Assembly (NCBI GenBank): GCA_963576475.1
Contig: OY754977.1
Span: 11,597,089-11,661,088, forward strand
Length of the DNA stretch: 64,000 nucleotides
Origin: Molanna angustata
Lineage: Eukaryota; Arthropoda; Insecta; Trichoptera; Molannidae
Direction: 5' to 3'
Part shown: one piece after another, positions 52,990 through 63,585 of the stretch
Layout of the letters: each line of letters starts with the position of its first letter
Position numbering within the stretch: the first letter of the stretch is position 1
The notes under the pieces: model-generated
The model's database searches: none
What the model was told of the DNA's origin: nothing
Seen by the model: the letters and a program-made list of their open reading frames with translations, nothing else
Translations under genes and position numbers: made by a program

Positions 52990-54924
52990 TATTTATTTAT
53001 TCTACTATTGCCTCTTTTTAATTTTATTTCGTTTTATAACTAAGTAGGATATAATTTTTATCATTAGGGTTGTGCTGATTTTTTTTTATTTCTCCGAATC
53101 ATTTATTACTGCCTGATTCACACGGTCCACGCATTATCATATTATGGTACATTCAGAACGCGTACGTCAACTGCTCACAGTAGCCGCATCGCACCGTTGC
53201 AATTTATTTATAAAAGCATTATCTTCTTCAATCAATGCGAAACAGAACTTGTTGTATTTTAATAAATTCATTGTGTGAAACGATTCGGATATGATTGTCG
53301 TACACCCGACCCGATAATGCATTAACAAAGCCAATGTTCGAAATTCAAATTGATAATAATTGAATCTTTTTCTGAACGATTTATTAATAGCTGGTGTCTT
53401 TTTCCATCCCTTGAGACGCAGTTTTATGAAACTATTTTATTTATAAACCTAAACACTTCAATATGAAATGAATTTACTCAAATATGTTTCTAAAAAAAAA
53501 ATATGTATTTCTCTAATGAAAGTTCGCAACACAATTTTATAACTCAGCGTCAATTCCCCTAAAAAATATTACTGAATAACCTTTTTTACTGCATTTTTTT
53601 TAAATTACTCCATACATATAATATGTCGTAAAAAAATAAATATTTTATGTGCTTAAAGATTGCGTAAAAAAGTGAATTTCTGATTTTTTTTTTCATTTCA
53701 AGTCAGATTTGTTTTTAAAATGCAAAGAAATCAACAAATTTTGGTTCCGATAATTTAAATCGCGTATAAAAGCTTTTTAACGCACGCGATAGTTACCCTT
53801 ACTAACACGTAGCTACATAGTGCGTAAGGCGATTTTAATATATCATGTTTTCAGTCACTAGAATTCACTAGAAATAGCGTTATATATGCCCTCCCAAATA
53901 TAACTTTTAAATTTTGTATGAATTAATAATAATTTAAAATTAACTTTTATGTACCTACATCTTTTTACACCTTTTTTTTACTCCTTTTTTTAGGTATATC
54001 AATAAACAGATATAAAAAAGGAATTGAAATATAATTTCATGTGGTTGTCGCTTATAGATTTGAATTAATAAAAAACATTAAGTACCTATGTATGAATGTT
54101 TCAGATTTTTTTTATATTAAAGTCTTGTACTTATTTTAATAAAAGAACACCACCGACACTTTGATAGTGTCCATATAATCACAGTTCCTAGTATTCGACT
54201 AGGTTATAATTAAAACCCACAATTGACAAAGTAGAATATATTGTATTTTCTACATACTTATTGATAGTCGTGTCATTCATTCTTCTTGATGAGTCGTCCA
54301 CTTATTAAAAAGGTCAACAGAGGTTGGGTGTCTTGTTCTAGTTCACTCCAAATTTCTAGTCAGTATCACAATTGTCATTTATTTTTATTATATTGATACA
54401 TAAAGAGCTATACAGTAATTTACATTGCAGTAGGTACTTTACGAGTAGACCATTGAAAACTCCATGCATCATTATAAAAAATATATCAATTTATATCAGA
54501 ACGTTCAATATTTATTAATTTATAAATGGGTAGGTATACATTTTTTCTAGCAATCGTGGAATAATTAATTATTTAGTTTAACCTACGTATAAGATTGTTT
54601 TAAAAGGTTTATAACTTTTTACATGTAATGTACTATAAACTGTTATAAATTTCTGTAAAATAAAACAAAGCTCTCAAATATGTAGATATCAAATTGACGT
54701 TTTGAATATTTATTTATAAAGGTATGTAGATAATACATAATATGTTGCTTTCTCGATAAAAATGCATCATCGACGTATGTATTTATTAGGTAATTTATGT
54801 GTTTTCTTTGTATAAATCGAACTGTCAACGTTTATTTCATTAATGTTATTTCATTAAATCTCAAATATTATATTATGTTGTTGAACACTCGTGTCTTATA
54901 GAGCAAAAACGAAAAAAGGTGTAA
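52990..54924. other. Long unassigned AT-rich stretch
   Basis: No gene or clear repeat family in about 1.9 kb. GTAACTATCGCGTGCGTTAA-type words occur twice (minus strand near 53780 and plus near 55538), suggesting a small inverted duplicate around 53780-53815 and 55520-55555. Confidence 0.42.
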
Positions 54925-55195
54925 CATTCATTTACTAAAATAAGTAAGTATGTCATTTATTTACTAAAACGGTATGCTATTTATTTACTGAAACGGTATG
55001 CCATTTATTTACTAAAAAAATATGCCATGTATTTACTAAAAAAGTTTTGCCAATTATTTACTAAAAAGGTATGCCATTTATTTACTAAAATAGTATGCCA
55101 TGTATTTACTAAAAAAGGTATGCCAATTATTTACTAAAAAGGTATGCCATTTATTTACTAAAAAAGTATACCATTTATTTACAAAAACTATGTAA
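54925..55195 (+). repeat. Minisatellite, 23-24 bp unit, about 11 copies
   Basis: The unit ATTTACTAAAAAGGTATGCC is followed by ATTT or AATT. Variants alternate between CCATTT, CCATGT and CCAATT, which shows local block duplication of two- or three-unit groups. Non-coding. Confidence 0.88.
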
Positions 55196-55695
55196 AATGA
55201 ATGTTTTTCTATTTTGACAAAACATTGCTAATTGTTTTAAATAAAAAAAAATTAAATTAATAATTTATCTCTACTTCCTGAATAATCCTAATGTATAATT
55301 ATATATTTTTTTATATCTTGAAATTTTTTTTTCGTATAAATGAAATTGTTTTGTTTCCGTTTATTCTGCTTTATAATTAAACTAGTGTTGAAATTCTGCA
55401 GAGAGTCTGCATCTTCATAATAAAGTGAACACATTGAGATTTTTATCAAGAGGGCATAATATAACGTTAAATCTAGTGTCAAAACATGGTATATTTAAAA
55501 CCGCCTAGTGCACTATGAAGTTACGTGTTAGTAAGGGTAACTATCGCGTGCGTTAAAATGTGTTAATGTATACAATTTTTTTTTATTTTTTGGTGAAAAG
55601 TTTATAATATATGCTCTCTTAATGAAATATTTTAGCTGTCCGAGAAGCTAGATAAAATAGAAGCTATATAAAATATAATTAAGTACATCACTTAC

Positions 55696-55911
55696 CCCAA
55701 CTTGATACAGCATCTTGTAAGCCATCGTCGGCCTGTGACTCTGTCTCCTCTGCATCTGGGGCCGCTCCGGCCTGACCCTGAACGAGGGCGGTGTCCCCAC
55801 CCTGGATCCGCTGCCGGACCCCTGCTGGAAGACTTCGAGGGGCAATCTGAGCCCCGACACGGCCATCACGAACGCCGCCCACATGTGCAGTGTCACAGCG
55901 TTGCTCCACAT
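55696..55911 (-). CDS. First coding exon of an unidentified secreted-type protein
   Basis: The minus strand opens with ATG at 55911-55909 in a good context (GAAGAAGATGTGG). An in-frame TGA lies upstream at 55977-55975. The frame runs 72 codons to a GTAAGT splice donor (55695-55690). The first 20 residues (MWSNAVTLHMWAAFVMAVSG) look like a signal peptide. Then come LRLPLEVFQQGSGSGSRVG, an arginine-rich proline/glutamine section (RVRPERPQMQRRQSHRP) and MAYKMLYQVG. GC content far exceeds the surroundings. Downstream exons would lie at lower coordinates. I cannot name the family. Two other frames are also open in this GC-rich segment, so frame choice rests on the ATG, signal peptide and donor. 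Confidence 0.55.
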
Positions 55912-56039
55912 CTTCTTCGCCGAAGAACACGAGGGCTTAAATTCAAACTTAGAACTGTCTCTGACGGGAACCAATCACCGCAGCGCCTTTCGGCTCGCGT
56001 TCGATTCTATTTTCAAATATAAAATTTCGTCCTGACTTG

Positions 56040-57345
56040 TATTCCTATCACAGTGTTTTTATTTTATTTTTTGCTACACAATTCGAATTTGGAATAGTTA
56101 TTGACACTACCGCTAGTGACAAGCGTTAAATTATTTTTTTTCAAAACTCAAATCGTTATTTTTTTTCGTTTTATAAGTATAAATATCACTCCACACTTAT
56201 AAATATCACAGTGTCTAATTATAGTTCACAATCGGCGAATATTTTATCTCCACGTCCCGAGCAAATCGAGTAGAAAATGATTATTGACGTTTGCCCGTAA
56301 GAAATTATTTTATTTGCTGTTATATATTATATTCGAATTGTAGAATTTATTTCAATATGTCAAACCCCGTTGGCGCCTCGATAATATCGTCCAGTTCAAA
56401 ATGTCGCGACCCGTCGATATCGTTACGTATTGACTTGTTTATTTTTATTGTTTATTATTCTAATAATGCAATAAAATTAACGACGTCTATTAATAGTCTT
56501 TTTAATAAATCAATTCGCCGCCAATTTATGCGCGAGGTTCGGGTAAATTGATAAAAATATCTTGTGACAATATAACTATCTAATTAAAAAGATCGCTGTG
56601 TCATTTTTTTTTAATTTCACTTGTTGGGCGTTCGATTGAACACTGTCAAATTTCAAAACAAGAATGTCTGACGCGTTCGATTTGTTTAATTTTAAATACG
56701 TTCGATTTGTTGTGATCGCGGTTCGTAAATTACACCACGGGGTATTTTATAATTCGAACGTTATCGAACATCGGTCCGTATTATGCAACGTTATCGTGAG
56801 CGAAATACAAAAAGTTTTGATATTCCCGCGCTTATTCCGACTCAAGCGGCTCGCGGATCGTTGCAAGGAAGGAACTCGCTAGTCTGACGTCTCTCGGAAG
56901 ACTGGCAATCTGTCATACGCACCTAGGTTGAATCGTGTCGCGAGTTTTTGTCGAGGGGACCGGAGGGGGGGATGGTCTCACAGAATGTCGTGTGCGGGGG
57001 GGGGCGGGGGCAGCAGAAGCAAAGTTGAATGGCGGGGGGATGATTCCAGATCGTGTGGTGCAGGTAGCTCGTCTGGCAGGTATGAACGGAAACTATAGCC
57101 TTGTATCGGGCGTGTGTCGCTCGCGACGATAGCTACCATAGCACCGTGACAAAGTGTTCAAACTATAAGCCGTTACGCTCAAAGTGCGGTCCGAATCGAG
57201 ATCGACCCTTTTTACGGTTGTGCCTAAATGTCGCTTCGACGTCTCGGAGCAGAGGAAATCATGAATTGAATGATTTTCTTCATCTTGCGGGTTCTGTTGA
57301 AAAGGCGCCGTGTTATTTCGCTTGGACGTAAAAGTAACCTTTTTT
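56040..57345. promoter_or_regulatory. CpG-rich upstream region of the 55.9-kb exon
   Basis: From about 56290 to 57330 CpG is frequent and the sequence is non-repetitive (TCGCGGTTCG, GTTATCGAACATCGGTCCG, CGGCTCGCGGATCG, GACGTCTCTCGG). G-runs at 56961-56969 and about 56995-57015 form a guanine-rich block on the plus strand. This lies on the 5' side of the minus-strand exon and is likely its promoter and 5' UTR. Chance frames of 65-86 codons on the plus strand have no motif. Confidence 0.42.
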
Positions 57346-58062
57346 CGTCGTGCCTTTAATTCATATTTTTAATCGTAAAAGCGATATGGTATCTACTCGA
57401 TAACGATTTGTCGTTTCATTCATTCATAAATTTCATAATGTAATTTTCTTTTTTCATACTCATTCTGGCTCATTTTGAGTACTGTTTTGTAAAGATTTAT
57501 CTAATCTCAATTACATCAATAATTGTGGACAAAAGTAATTGGTCTGTCTTTTTTTCATGTCATAGTGTATTTTTTTCTGTTTTTTTTTATAAGACTGTAT
57601 AGTCCCTTAAATTAATAAACAATCCATTTCCGAAGCAATTTAACCCATCTTCTAAAATCGTTAAAAAATTATCTTCTAAGTGCTCCAATACTCTTGATTC
57701 TTTAGGCAAACAATCAACAAAGATATTTTTTGTAAGTAACCTTAGAATATTAAGAAAAAAAAATCTGCCTAAATTCCAATTTTGTTCGTCTGACCTTCAT
57801 AGTGACACTAAATTCCATTAGGTGCAGCGGATAAATCAATCAAAGGAAAAATGACATTCGTTCTGAGAGACAGAGCATCCTTTTGTACATAAAAAAAATC
57901 ATAATAGTTTTAAGTGGTTCTTTGGAGGGGTTAAGTTTAAGTGCTATTGATACTCTTGAAACCCACTTGTATACGTTGCACGTAATACTCAACGATGTTC
58001 AAGTATCTTTATACTCGCCTTTAATTACGCAATAAGCTACCGTTGGTTCTGAATGAATCATG
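57346..58062. other. Unassigned AT-rich sequence
   Basis: No gene or repeat family recognised. Confidence 0.45.
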
Positions 58063-58274
58063 GCAGAGCCGCCTTCACGACATCTCCTGGGTATCTTCGA
58101 CTCTGGACAATTGTGAGTCTTTAGTTATGGTGGATTATACCGTGGCTCTATCGAATGGGGCTTGGTTGTCGTTGCATCGGCTGGTTTGTTGTTGTTATTT
58201 GTGCATTGCTGCTTTTGTACCCGCACCACGTCTTTGGACAGTCATATGGTACTTACATACTGCGGCGGCTCTGC
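58063..58274. mobile_element. Possible short element with GCAGAGCCGCC ends
   Basis: GCAGAGCCGCC (58063-58073) and GGCGGCTCTGC (58264-58274) are perfect inverted 11-mers around a 190-bp interior that is GC-raised compared with its flanks. A 96-codon plus-strand frame crosses the interior without any recognised domain. It could be a MITE or a coincidental hairpin in a small exon. Confidence 0.35.
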
Positions 58275-58989
58275 ATCTTTCCGTCCAACCGCAAAATAGA
58301 TCGACAACATACTCGATATATTATGAAAAATAAATAGTTCACATTTTAAATACACTGCACAGAACATGAATATCCTAAATCTGAATATTGAATTATGTAT
58401 TTTGCTGTACGCTCGTTCCTGTCACGTACGTGTGGAAGAAGATAGATGAAGCCTATAAACTCTAGTGACTTAGAAAAGATAAAAAGATTTCCATGCAAAT
58501 AATTAAGTATTACTTAATTATCGATTTCGTTCACCTGTTGCTTAAATATTTATTTGTGTTAGCGGATGTGTGGATACTTGTTTCACAGCATACGTATATC
58601 TCAATAACATACCTTTATAACAATATGATATTGTATGCCACATGTCTCTTCGATCTGAATAATGCACAAAACTTGCCATCCCCTTTCACTCTACTGAAGT
58701 TTTAAAATTTTCCTTTCAAGAACAATCAGCTAGACTGTCTCATCTTTTATTCCATGGCATTTCATTATATTGGCTATCTCACTCAATCTATACAAATATT
58801 TAATAAAAATACTCAAGATTCTTCTTCCTTCTGACTTCAATTAAGTACCTTATTTCCTTCCTCATTGGTATAGTAAGTCTGTTTACTGATGTCTTTTCTT
58901 TAAATTTTTAGGTACCATGTACTATTGTATCAGATTTACTTGAGACTTCAAGTGGCACTAAATCCGCATTCGTATACTTCTTATTCAGC

Positions 58990-59215
58990 CCATTTCCGTC
59001 CACTCCTGAACAAAGACCTCCTCCATTTGACTCTACATCGTCCTGTCCTGTGCAAGTTGCATTTATCACGCGCCAACATCCCGTTATAATAACATCCCTC
59101 CTCCTAAGATGTTGTCGTACGAGGTCTCAAATCAGCACTCTCTCTGTCCACTTATTGTCCGAGCTTCTAGCTACGTGTCCCGCCCATTTAGATTTCAGAG
59201 TCGCCACACGGTGAA
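58990..59215 (-). pseudogene. Possible RTE-like LINE C-terminal relic
   Basis: The minus strand reads LKSKWAGHVARSSDNKWTER near 59150-59210, like the K.KWAGHVARxxDxRWT section of RTE-like ORFs. It then loses frame. The downstream AGATGTTGGCGCGTGATAAA and CTCCTGAACAAAGACC words fit the usual following region only loosely. Confidence 0.48.
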
Positions 59216-59271
59216 ATATAAGATATCAGTTATTTTATTTTGCTTTTTCACCCATAAACCTCAAAAGGAAA

Positions 59272-59436
59272 ATGTATAAAGTGGTTGCTACATATGGCGT
59301 AGAAACAGTAACTCTTTCGAAAGTAAGTGCCGAGAGACTGCGGGTGACTCGAAGAGCTATGGAAAGGACCATGCTGGGTCTGTCACTCAGAGTTAAAATA
59401 AATGAAACGGTGAGAAAATCAAAAGTATCTGATTAG
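59272..59436 (+). pseudogene. RTE-like LINE C-terminal relic (plus strand)
   Basis: A 54-codon frame, ATG at 59272 to TAG at 59434-59436, reads VVATYGVETVTLSKVSAERL then RVTRRAMERTMLGLSLRVKI. This is the YGxETWTL...LxVTQRAMERxMLGxSLRDxI stretch that precedes the WAGHVAR section. It lies on the opposite strand from the 58990-59215 relic, so the two are separate insertions or an inversion broke one copy. Confidence 0.68.
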
Positions 59437-60271
59437 TACAGTTAGTTTTACATAAATTGAATAAATAAATTAATGATTGACCCATCGTAATGTATGTTTT
59501 GTTTTCTTGTTTATACCAATTTTATTTTCCTAATGTTGTTTATAAGCAACAAAAGTGATGAATATTAAAAATTAAATCGAACGATTTAAAACTTGAAAAA
59601 ATGTTTTAAAAAAAGAATACAAATATTTTTCACTAAATCAAGAAACAAAATTATCGTTTTTTTATTTTGTTTTAACCTCCACACTATTTCTTCGGCGTTG
59701 CTTCGCGACTCACGGATTAAGAAACACTGAATTCTTCTTTTATATTATTATACCGCGTGCGGTTGTATTAGTGTCTTGTAAGCGCTCCCCCCCCCCGTAC
59801 TCTGTGTATCCCCCCCTTGTTCTCTTACAAACTTCTCTTCCCCCACACAGCAGTGTATGTATAGTGTATATTATAGCCTTCCTCCTTGAATGAACGATCG
59901 TGTTTTATGAATGAATAAAACGAGGCAGTGCATGTACATTATTTTTTATCTATGTTGTACATACATTAATTAACATTACCAATGAATATACCTACAATAT
60001 ACATTATACGTATATTATGTAGGTACCTACATGTAATATTATACGCCATGAATGAGTTAAAGCACATTTACTTGATCATTACAACGCATCATTGATTTGC
60101 CAATAATTGACTCCGAGAATACCTACTACAAGTAAACATATTTTTTTAAGGATAATTTATTTTGCCTTATCTCAAAATATTGTCTGTATTTTCTTGGGTG
60201 TATTCAGATGTATAAATTCGCAATACTTCCATTCTTCGAGTTTTTGACTGAAGTTTTTTTATACAATTTTT
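59437..60271. other. Unassigned sequence with C-runs
   Basis: A stretch at 59750-59880 has two poly-C runs (about 59786-59796 and 59810-59817) and pyrimidine-rich sequence with GTACTCTGTGTATCC. A similar CTCTGTGTATCCC occurs at about 13290. No gene was recognised. Confidence 0.42.
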
Positions 60272-60673
60272 CGTGGCCTTCGTGGTTCAGTTAGTTAATT
60301 ATCTGACTGCTGATCCAAAAGCCCCGGGTTCGATTTCCGGATCCAGACACAGTTTTTAATTGTATTCAGTCTGGATCTGTGTATCGTAAGCCTCCAGAAT
60401 GTGGCAACGTGTTATTGGGTGCGTGTTAAATTAATATCTAATACATTAACTACTAGTTTCCCAAGAATAAATTAAATTAAATTAAATTAAATTAAATTAA
60501 ATTAAATTAAATTAAATTAAATTAAATTAAATTAAATTAAATTAAATTAAATTAAATTAAATTAAATTAAATTAAATTAAATTAAATTAAATTAAATTAA
60601 ATTAAATTAAATTAAATTAAATTAAATTAAATTCAATTAAATTAAATTAAATTAAATTAAATTAAATTAAATA
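60272..60673 (+). mobile_element. SINE S1 with a greatly expanded (AAATT)n tail
   Basis: The head TTCGTGGTTCAGTTAGTTAA (A box) is followed by B box CCGGGTTCGATTTCCGG, CACAGTTTTTAATTG, CTCCAGAATGTGGCAACGT and ATTGGGTGCGTGTTAAATT. The usual short AATAAATA tail is replaced by about 205 bases of AAATT pentamers (60467-60673), broken only once by a C at 60634. Confidence 0.85.
60467..60673 (+). repeat. (AAATT)n microsatellite, about 41 units
   Basis: Near-perfect pentanucleotide tract with one T/A to C change at 60634. It grew from the A/T-rich end of the S1 SINE. Confidence 0.95.
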
Positions 60674-60782
60674 AATTTCTGAGTAGGCGTAACTTTTAGC
60701 ATTGAATTTTGTATGGAAGCATTTTAAAAAAATCAATTAAACTATCAATATATTTTTATATGGACATAGAATACTCTTATCC

Positions 60783-60893
60783 TCACCAAGCGAGGTTAGG
60801 TAGAGAGAACCAATCACCGCATTCTTCTATTTTGACACGAATACATCATCTCATCAACATTTATGCATCGTCTCATACATGATTGTCTATTGT
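60783..60893 (-). mobile_element. RTE-like LINE 3' scrap
   Basis: On the minus strand GAATGCGGTGATTGGTTCTC, TCTACCTAACCTCGC and upstream ATGTATGAGACGATGCATAA correspond to the end of the LINE ORF (CMxRCMNVN...WRSVLSAYP). Strongly mutated. Confidence 0.6.
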
Positions 60894-60894
60894 T

Positions 60895-61140
60895 AAAGCA
60901 ATTTTTTTACATCAATATCTCAACAGGTATCATATAGAGAGTGCACACTATGAGTTTCGTGACAATGTTTTTCTGTGTATGGTGTATTATGAAATCTTTT
61001 ATCCTCTGGGAAACTAATACATATTTGTTTAGGAATCTAATATAAATGTACTTCATAAAAATACATTTAGGGATTGTCAACATTTCAAGAAAAAATGTTC
61101 TCTTAATATGTGGTGTAGAGTTTAGCGTCGGCCACAACCC
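60895..61140 (+). repeat. Interspersed family R3, short copy
   Basis: It starts TTTTTTTACATCAATATCTC, then GGTATCATATAGAGAGTGC and CACTATGAGTTTCGTGAC, and ends TTTAGCGTCGGCCACAACCC. It is collinear with 61465-62335 but internally deleted. Confidence 0.68.
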
Positions 61141-61414
61141 ACTTGTTTTACTTAATGTTTCGATTGATGTCACAAATTGGTAAGGTATAATTTTTTATAG
61201 CAAAATATATATATACATTTAAAATGACGTACAAGAAACTCACCCTGCTGACAAACTACGAAATATGTACTTGTACATATGTACGTCATAAGGCTATTTA
61301 TATTTTCGGTGTGTGGTGTGAGAATCTATTATAGTAAAATTTTCACAGTGGTTTTGATTTATTTTAGCTGTGTCGGCTCCACTGAATTATTTTTCAATTA
61401 TACAATTTATACTC

Positions 61415-62335
61415 TCCACACTATGGAATAGGGGAGAGTCATGATTTCACAATTTTTAAGCGTATTTTTTTACATCAATTTCTTAACGGGTATCATGTAG
61501 AGAGTGCACACTGTGAGTTTCGTCATGATGTGTTTGTATGTATGGCGTATGGCGTACGGGGTACGGATAATCCTTTTGTGTCCTCTCTACAGCCCGATAA
61601 GTCCGATCGACTTCATATTATTATCATATGTGTAAAGTGCATAGACCTAGAGCTGATTAGTTTTCCATGGACAACTTTTGATTTCTTCTCTATGAATTCA
61701 TCATTTACGTTGTTTTTTTTTTGTGTCCTCTCTGCAGCCCAAACTATAAGTCCGATTGACTTCATATTGATATCATATGTGTTAAGTCTCCATAGACAAC
61801 GGTTCATTTTTTCTCAATTTTTATTTATGATTTCATCTTTTAAAACTGAAAAAATGCTCCCACGACCTGGAAATTAGAGATATTTTAATTTAGTTTCAAC
61901 CATTTATACAACACCAAAAATCTTCATAAAATTGTATTCAAAGTTGGTAATGTTAAAAGAAAAATATTCAACGGTTTGAAAAATTATATTTTATTTAATG
62001 GATTTTGTATGAAACTTATATGTAACAAGAGAAATTTTTTTATGTTTGGCAATGTTCAGTTCTTTGATTTCATATTGATATAAGAGTATTAAGAGCTTGA
62101 ACTTAGAACTGATTAGGTTTCCATAGATATCATAAAATTTCTTCATATAATATCACGTGTCAAAATTTTCAAAATGCTCTCACGTTCTTTAAAACTAAAT
62201 AAATCTGCTTTTATCAAAATATTTCATACAACATAAGCATTCTTTACCGTATTGAGATTGTCAACATTCCAAAAAGAAAAAATGAGCGTTAACTATGGTG
62301 TTGAGAGTTTAGTGTTGGCCACAACCCACTCGTTT
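61415..62335 (+). repeat. Interspersed family R3, long copy with internal duplication
   Basis: From GGGGAGAGTCATGATTTC (about 61430) through TATCATGTAGAGAGTGCAC to the end TTTAGTGTTGGCCACAACCC (about 62330). A segment with TGTGTCCTCTCT(A/G)CAGCCC, AAGTCCGAT(C/T)GACTTCATAT and ATCATATGTGT occurs twice (about 61577 and 61723), an internal tandem duplication of about 150 bp. No protein is encoded that I recognise. Confidence 0.68.
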
Positions 62336-62689
62336 TTTTAATAATTTCGTTTGAAAACATACGTATAATTTTTTAATTCGGGTATTTCAATAATTTTTCT
62401 CTCTGTTTATCAACGGACATGATTGCTTCAGTATATTTTTCTCACATGATCCAACAAATTGTGGCCATTTATTTTTTTTACGACTTAAGTCAAATTAGCG
62501 TAAATTTGGTTAATGGACATATTATTTATATAATACTGGATGGTATATCGTCAAATTAAAATGATGGCTCATTAGGTTTTTCCGATTTAATAAAATATTT
62601 ATGTTAAATACTCCAGAGGGCATATAACATAAATATTTTATATAATAACATAACTTGTGTCTAATTAAGATACATAGATAATCATTCAA
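62336..62689. other. Unassigned AT-rich sequence
   Basis: ATAAAATATTTATGTTAAATA and CATAAATATTTTATA form a local inverted repeat near 62590-62645. Nothing else recognised. Confidence 0.45.
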
Positions 62690-63064
62690 TTGTTGTGAGA
62701 CACCAGCCTAGAATAGTGCTTCTTCTATTTTCTATTATCATCAGTATTTTTGTTTAAGAAGCTATATCAGACTAAATAGTACATTTTTTAAATCTTTTCC
62801 ACAGTACCCTCAAAAGATACTTCTTTGAAATAAAGAACTATTTTATTTTTACATCTTTATTTTATTGGGGGAGTTTTTTTGTAATTTGAATTTGTTTCAT
62901 TTTTCTTGTAAAATTAGTTTTATTTAAAACCCTTTTATTTTTTTATTGTATGTAACTTAAAAACTACAAGGCCTATGAATTAGATTTTACTTCAATCGAA
63001 AAAGAATATGAAAATCTACCGGCTGAGGTTTTTACTATTTTAATTACTATTACTATTTTAATTA

Positions 63065-63205
63065 CAATTTATTTATATTACTGTTTTATTTATATAACTA
63101 TTTATTTATATTATAGGTATTATATTACTATTTATTTATTTATATTATTTATTTATTTTATATTATATTACTATTTATTTATTTATATTACTATATTTTT
63201 TACTA
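63065..63205 (+). repeat. (TTTATTTATATTACTA)n low-complexity tract
   Basis: Compound repeat of ATTTATTTATATTA and TACTATTTTAATTACT words, inside the interrupted R1 copy. Confidence 0.8.
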
Positions 63206-63242
63206 TTTTAATTACTATTACTCTATCTCTTTATCAACATTG

Positions 63243-63460
63243 ATGATGATGAAGAGATGGAGTGAATAGCAGGGGCCGCCCCAGAAAGGGATGGCATGAC
63301 CATGTGAATGATATTTTGAAAGAAGGCTTGAAATATCGACAAGCATGTATGAGACCATGCATGGATGTAGACGGAACTAGGAATGTAAAAATTGAGGGAT
63401 ATGGCGCTTGTTTCTCTCTGCTTATCCCATAAAGGATATGGCGTGATGGTATGTACGTAT
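63243..63460 (+). pseudogene. RTE-like LINE 3' fragment
   Basis: It reads RGRPRKGWHDHVNDILKEGL and later CMRPCMDVDGTRNV. It then shows GTTTCTCTCTGCTTATCCC, ATATGGCGTGATGGTATG and a GTACGTAT tail remnant. It aligns to residues about 713-773 of the 1453-3774 ORF and sits within R1. Confidence 0.78.
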
Positions 63461-63585
63461 ATTCACGAAAAAATATTCTATATCACAGATTCGGTGATAT
63501 ACAATATTTATTATTTAGAAGGTAATTTAGTATGCATATTTATGTACATGCATATGCCCATGGTAGGTTTACAAGGGCCTTAGCA

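Larger units (their letters stand above)
62690..63585 (+). repeat. Interspersed family R1 interrupted by LINE debris
   Basis: The R1 left part (GCTATATCAGACTAAATAG, ACCCTCAAAAGATAC, AAGGCCTATGAATTAGATTT, TCGAAAAAGAATATGAAAAT, CTACCGGCTGAGG) ends near 63060. It resumes at about 63462 with AAATATTCTATATCACAGAT, TTCGGTGATATACAATATTT and ATGCCCATGGTAGG. The 400 bases between hold a TTTATTTATATTA repeat and an RTE-like fragment. Confidence 0.7.

Noticed and set aside
55688..55930. Alternative minus-strand frame of 80 codons in the same exon
   Set aside because: It lacks a hydrophobic start and reads straight into the donor. The composition is typical of a shifted GC-rich frame, though it cannot be excluded without transcripts.
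55702..56022. Plus-strand 106-codon frame opposite the candidate exon
   Set aside because: It has no splice donor or signal sequence in its favour. The minus strand has an ATG with upstream stop, a signal peptide and a GTAAGT donor.
56291..57331. Four plus-strand frames of 65-86 codons in the CpG-rich region
   Set aside because: No recognised motif; most begin on non-ATG codons or lack splice context. More likely promoter and 5' UTR sequence of the minus-strand gene.
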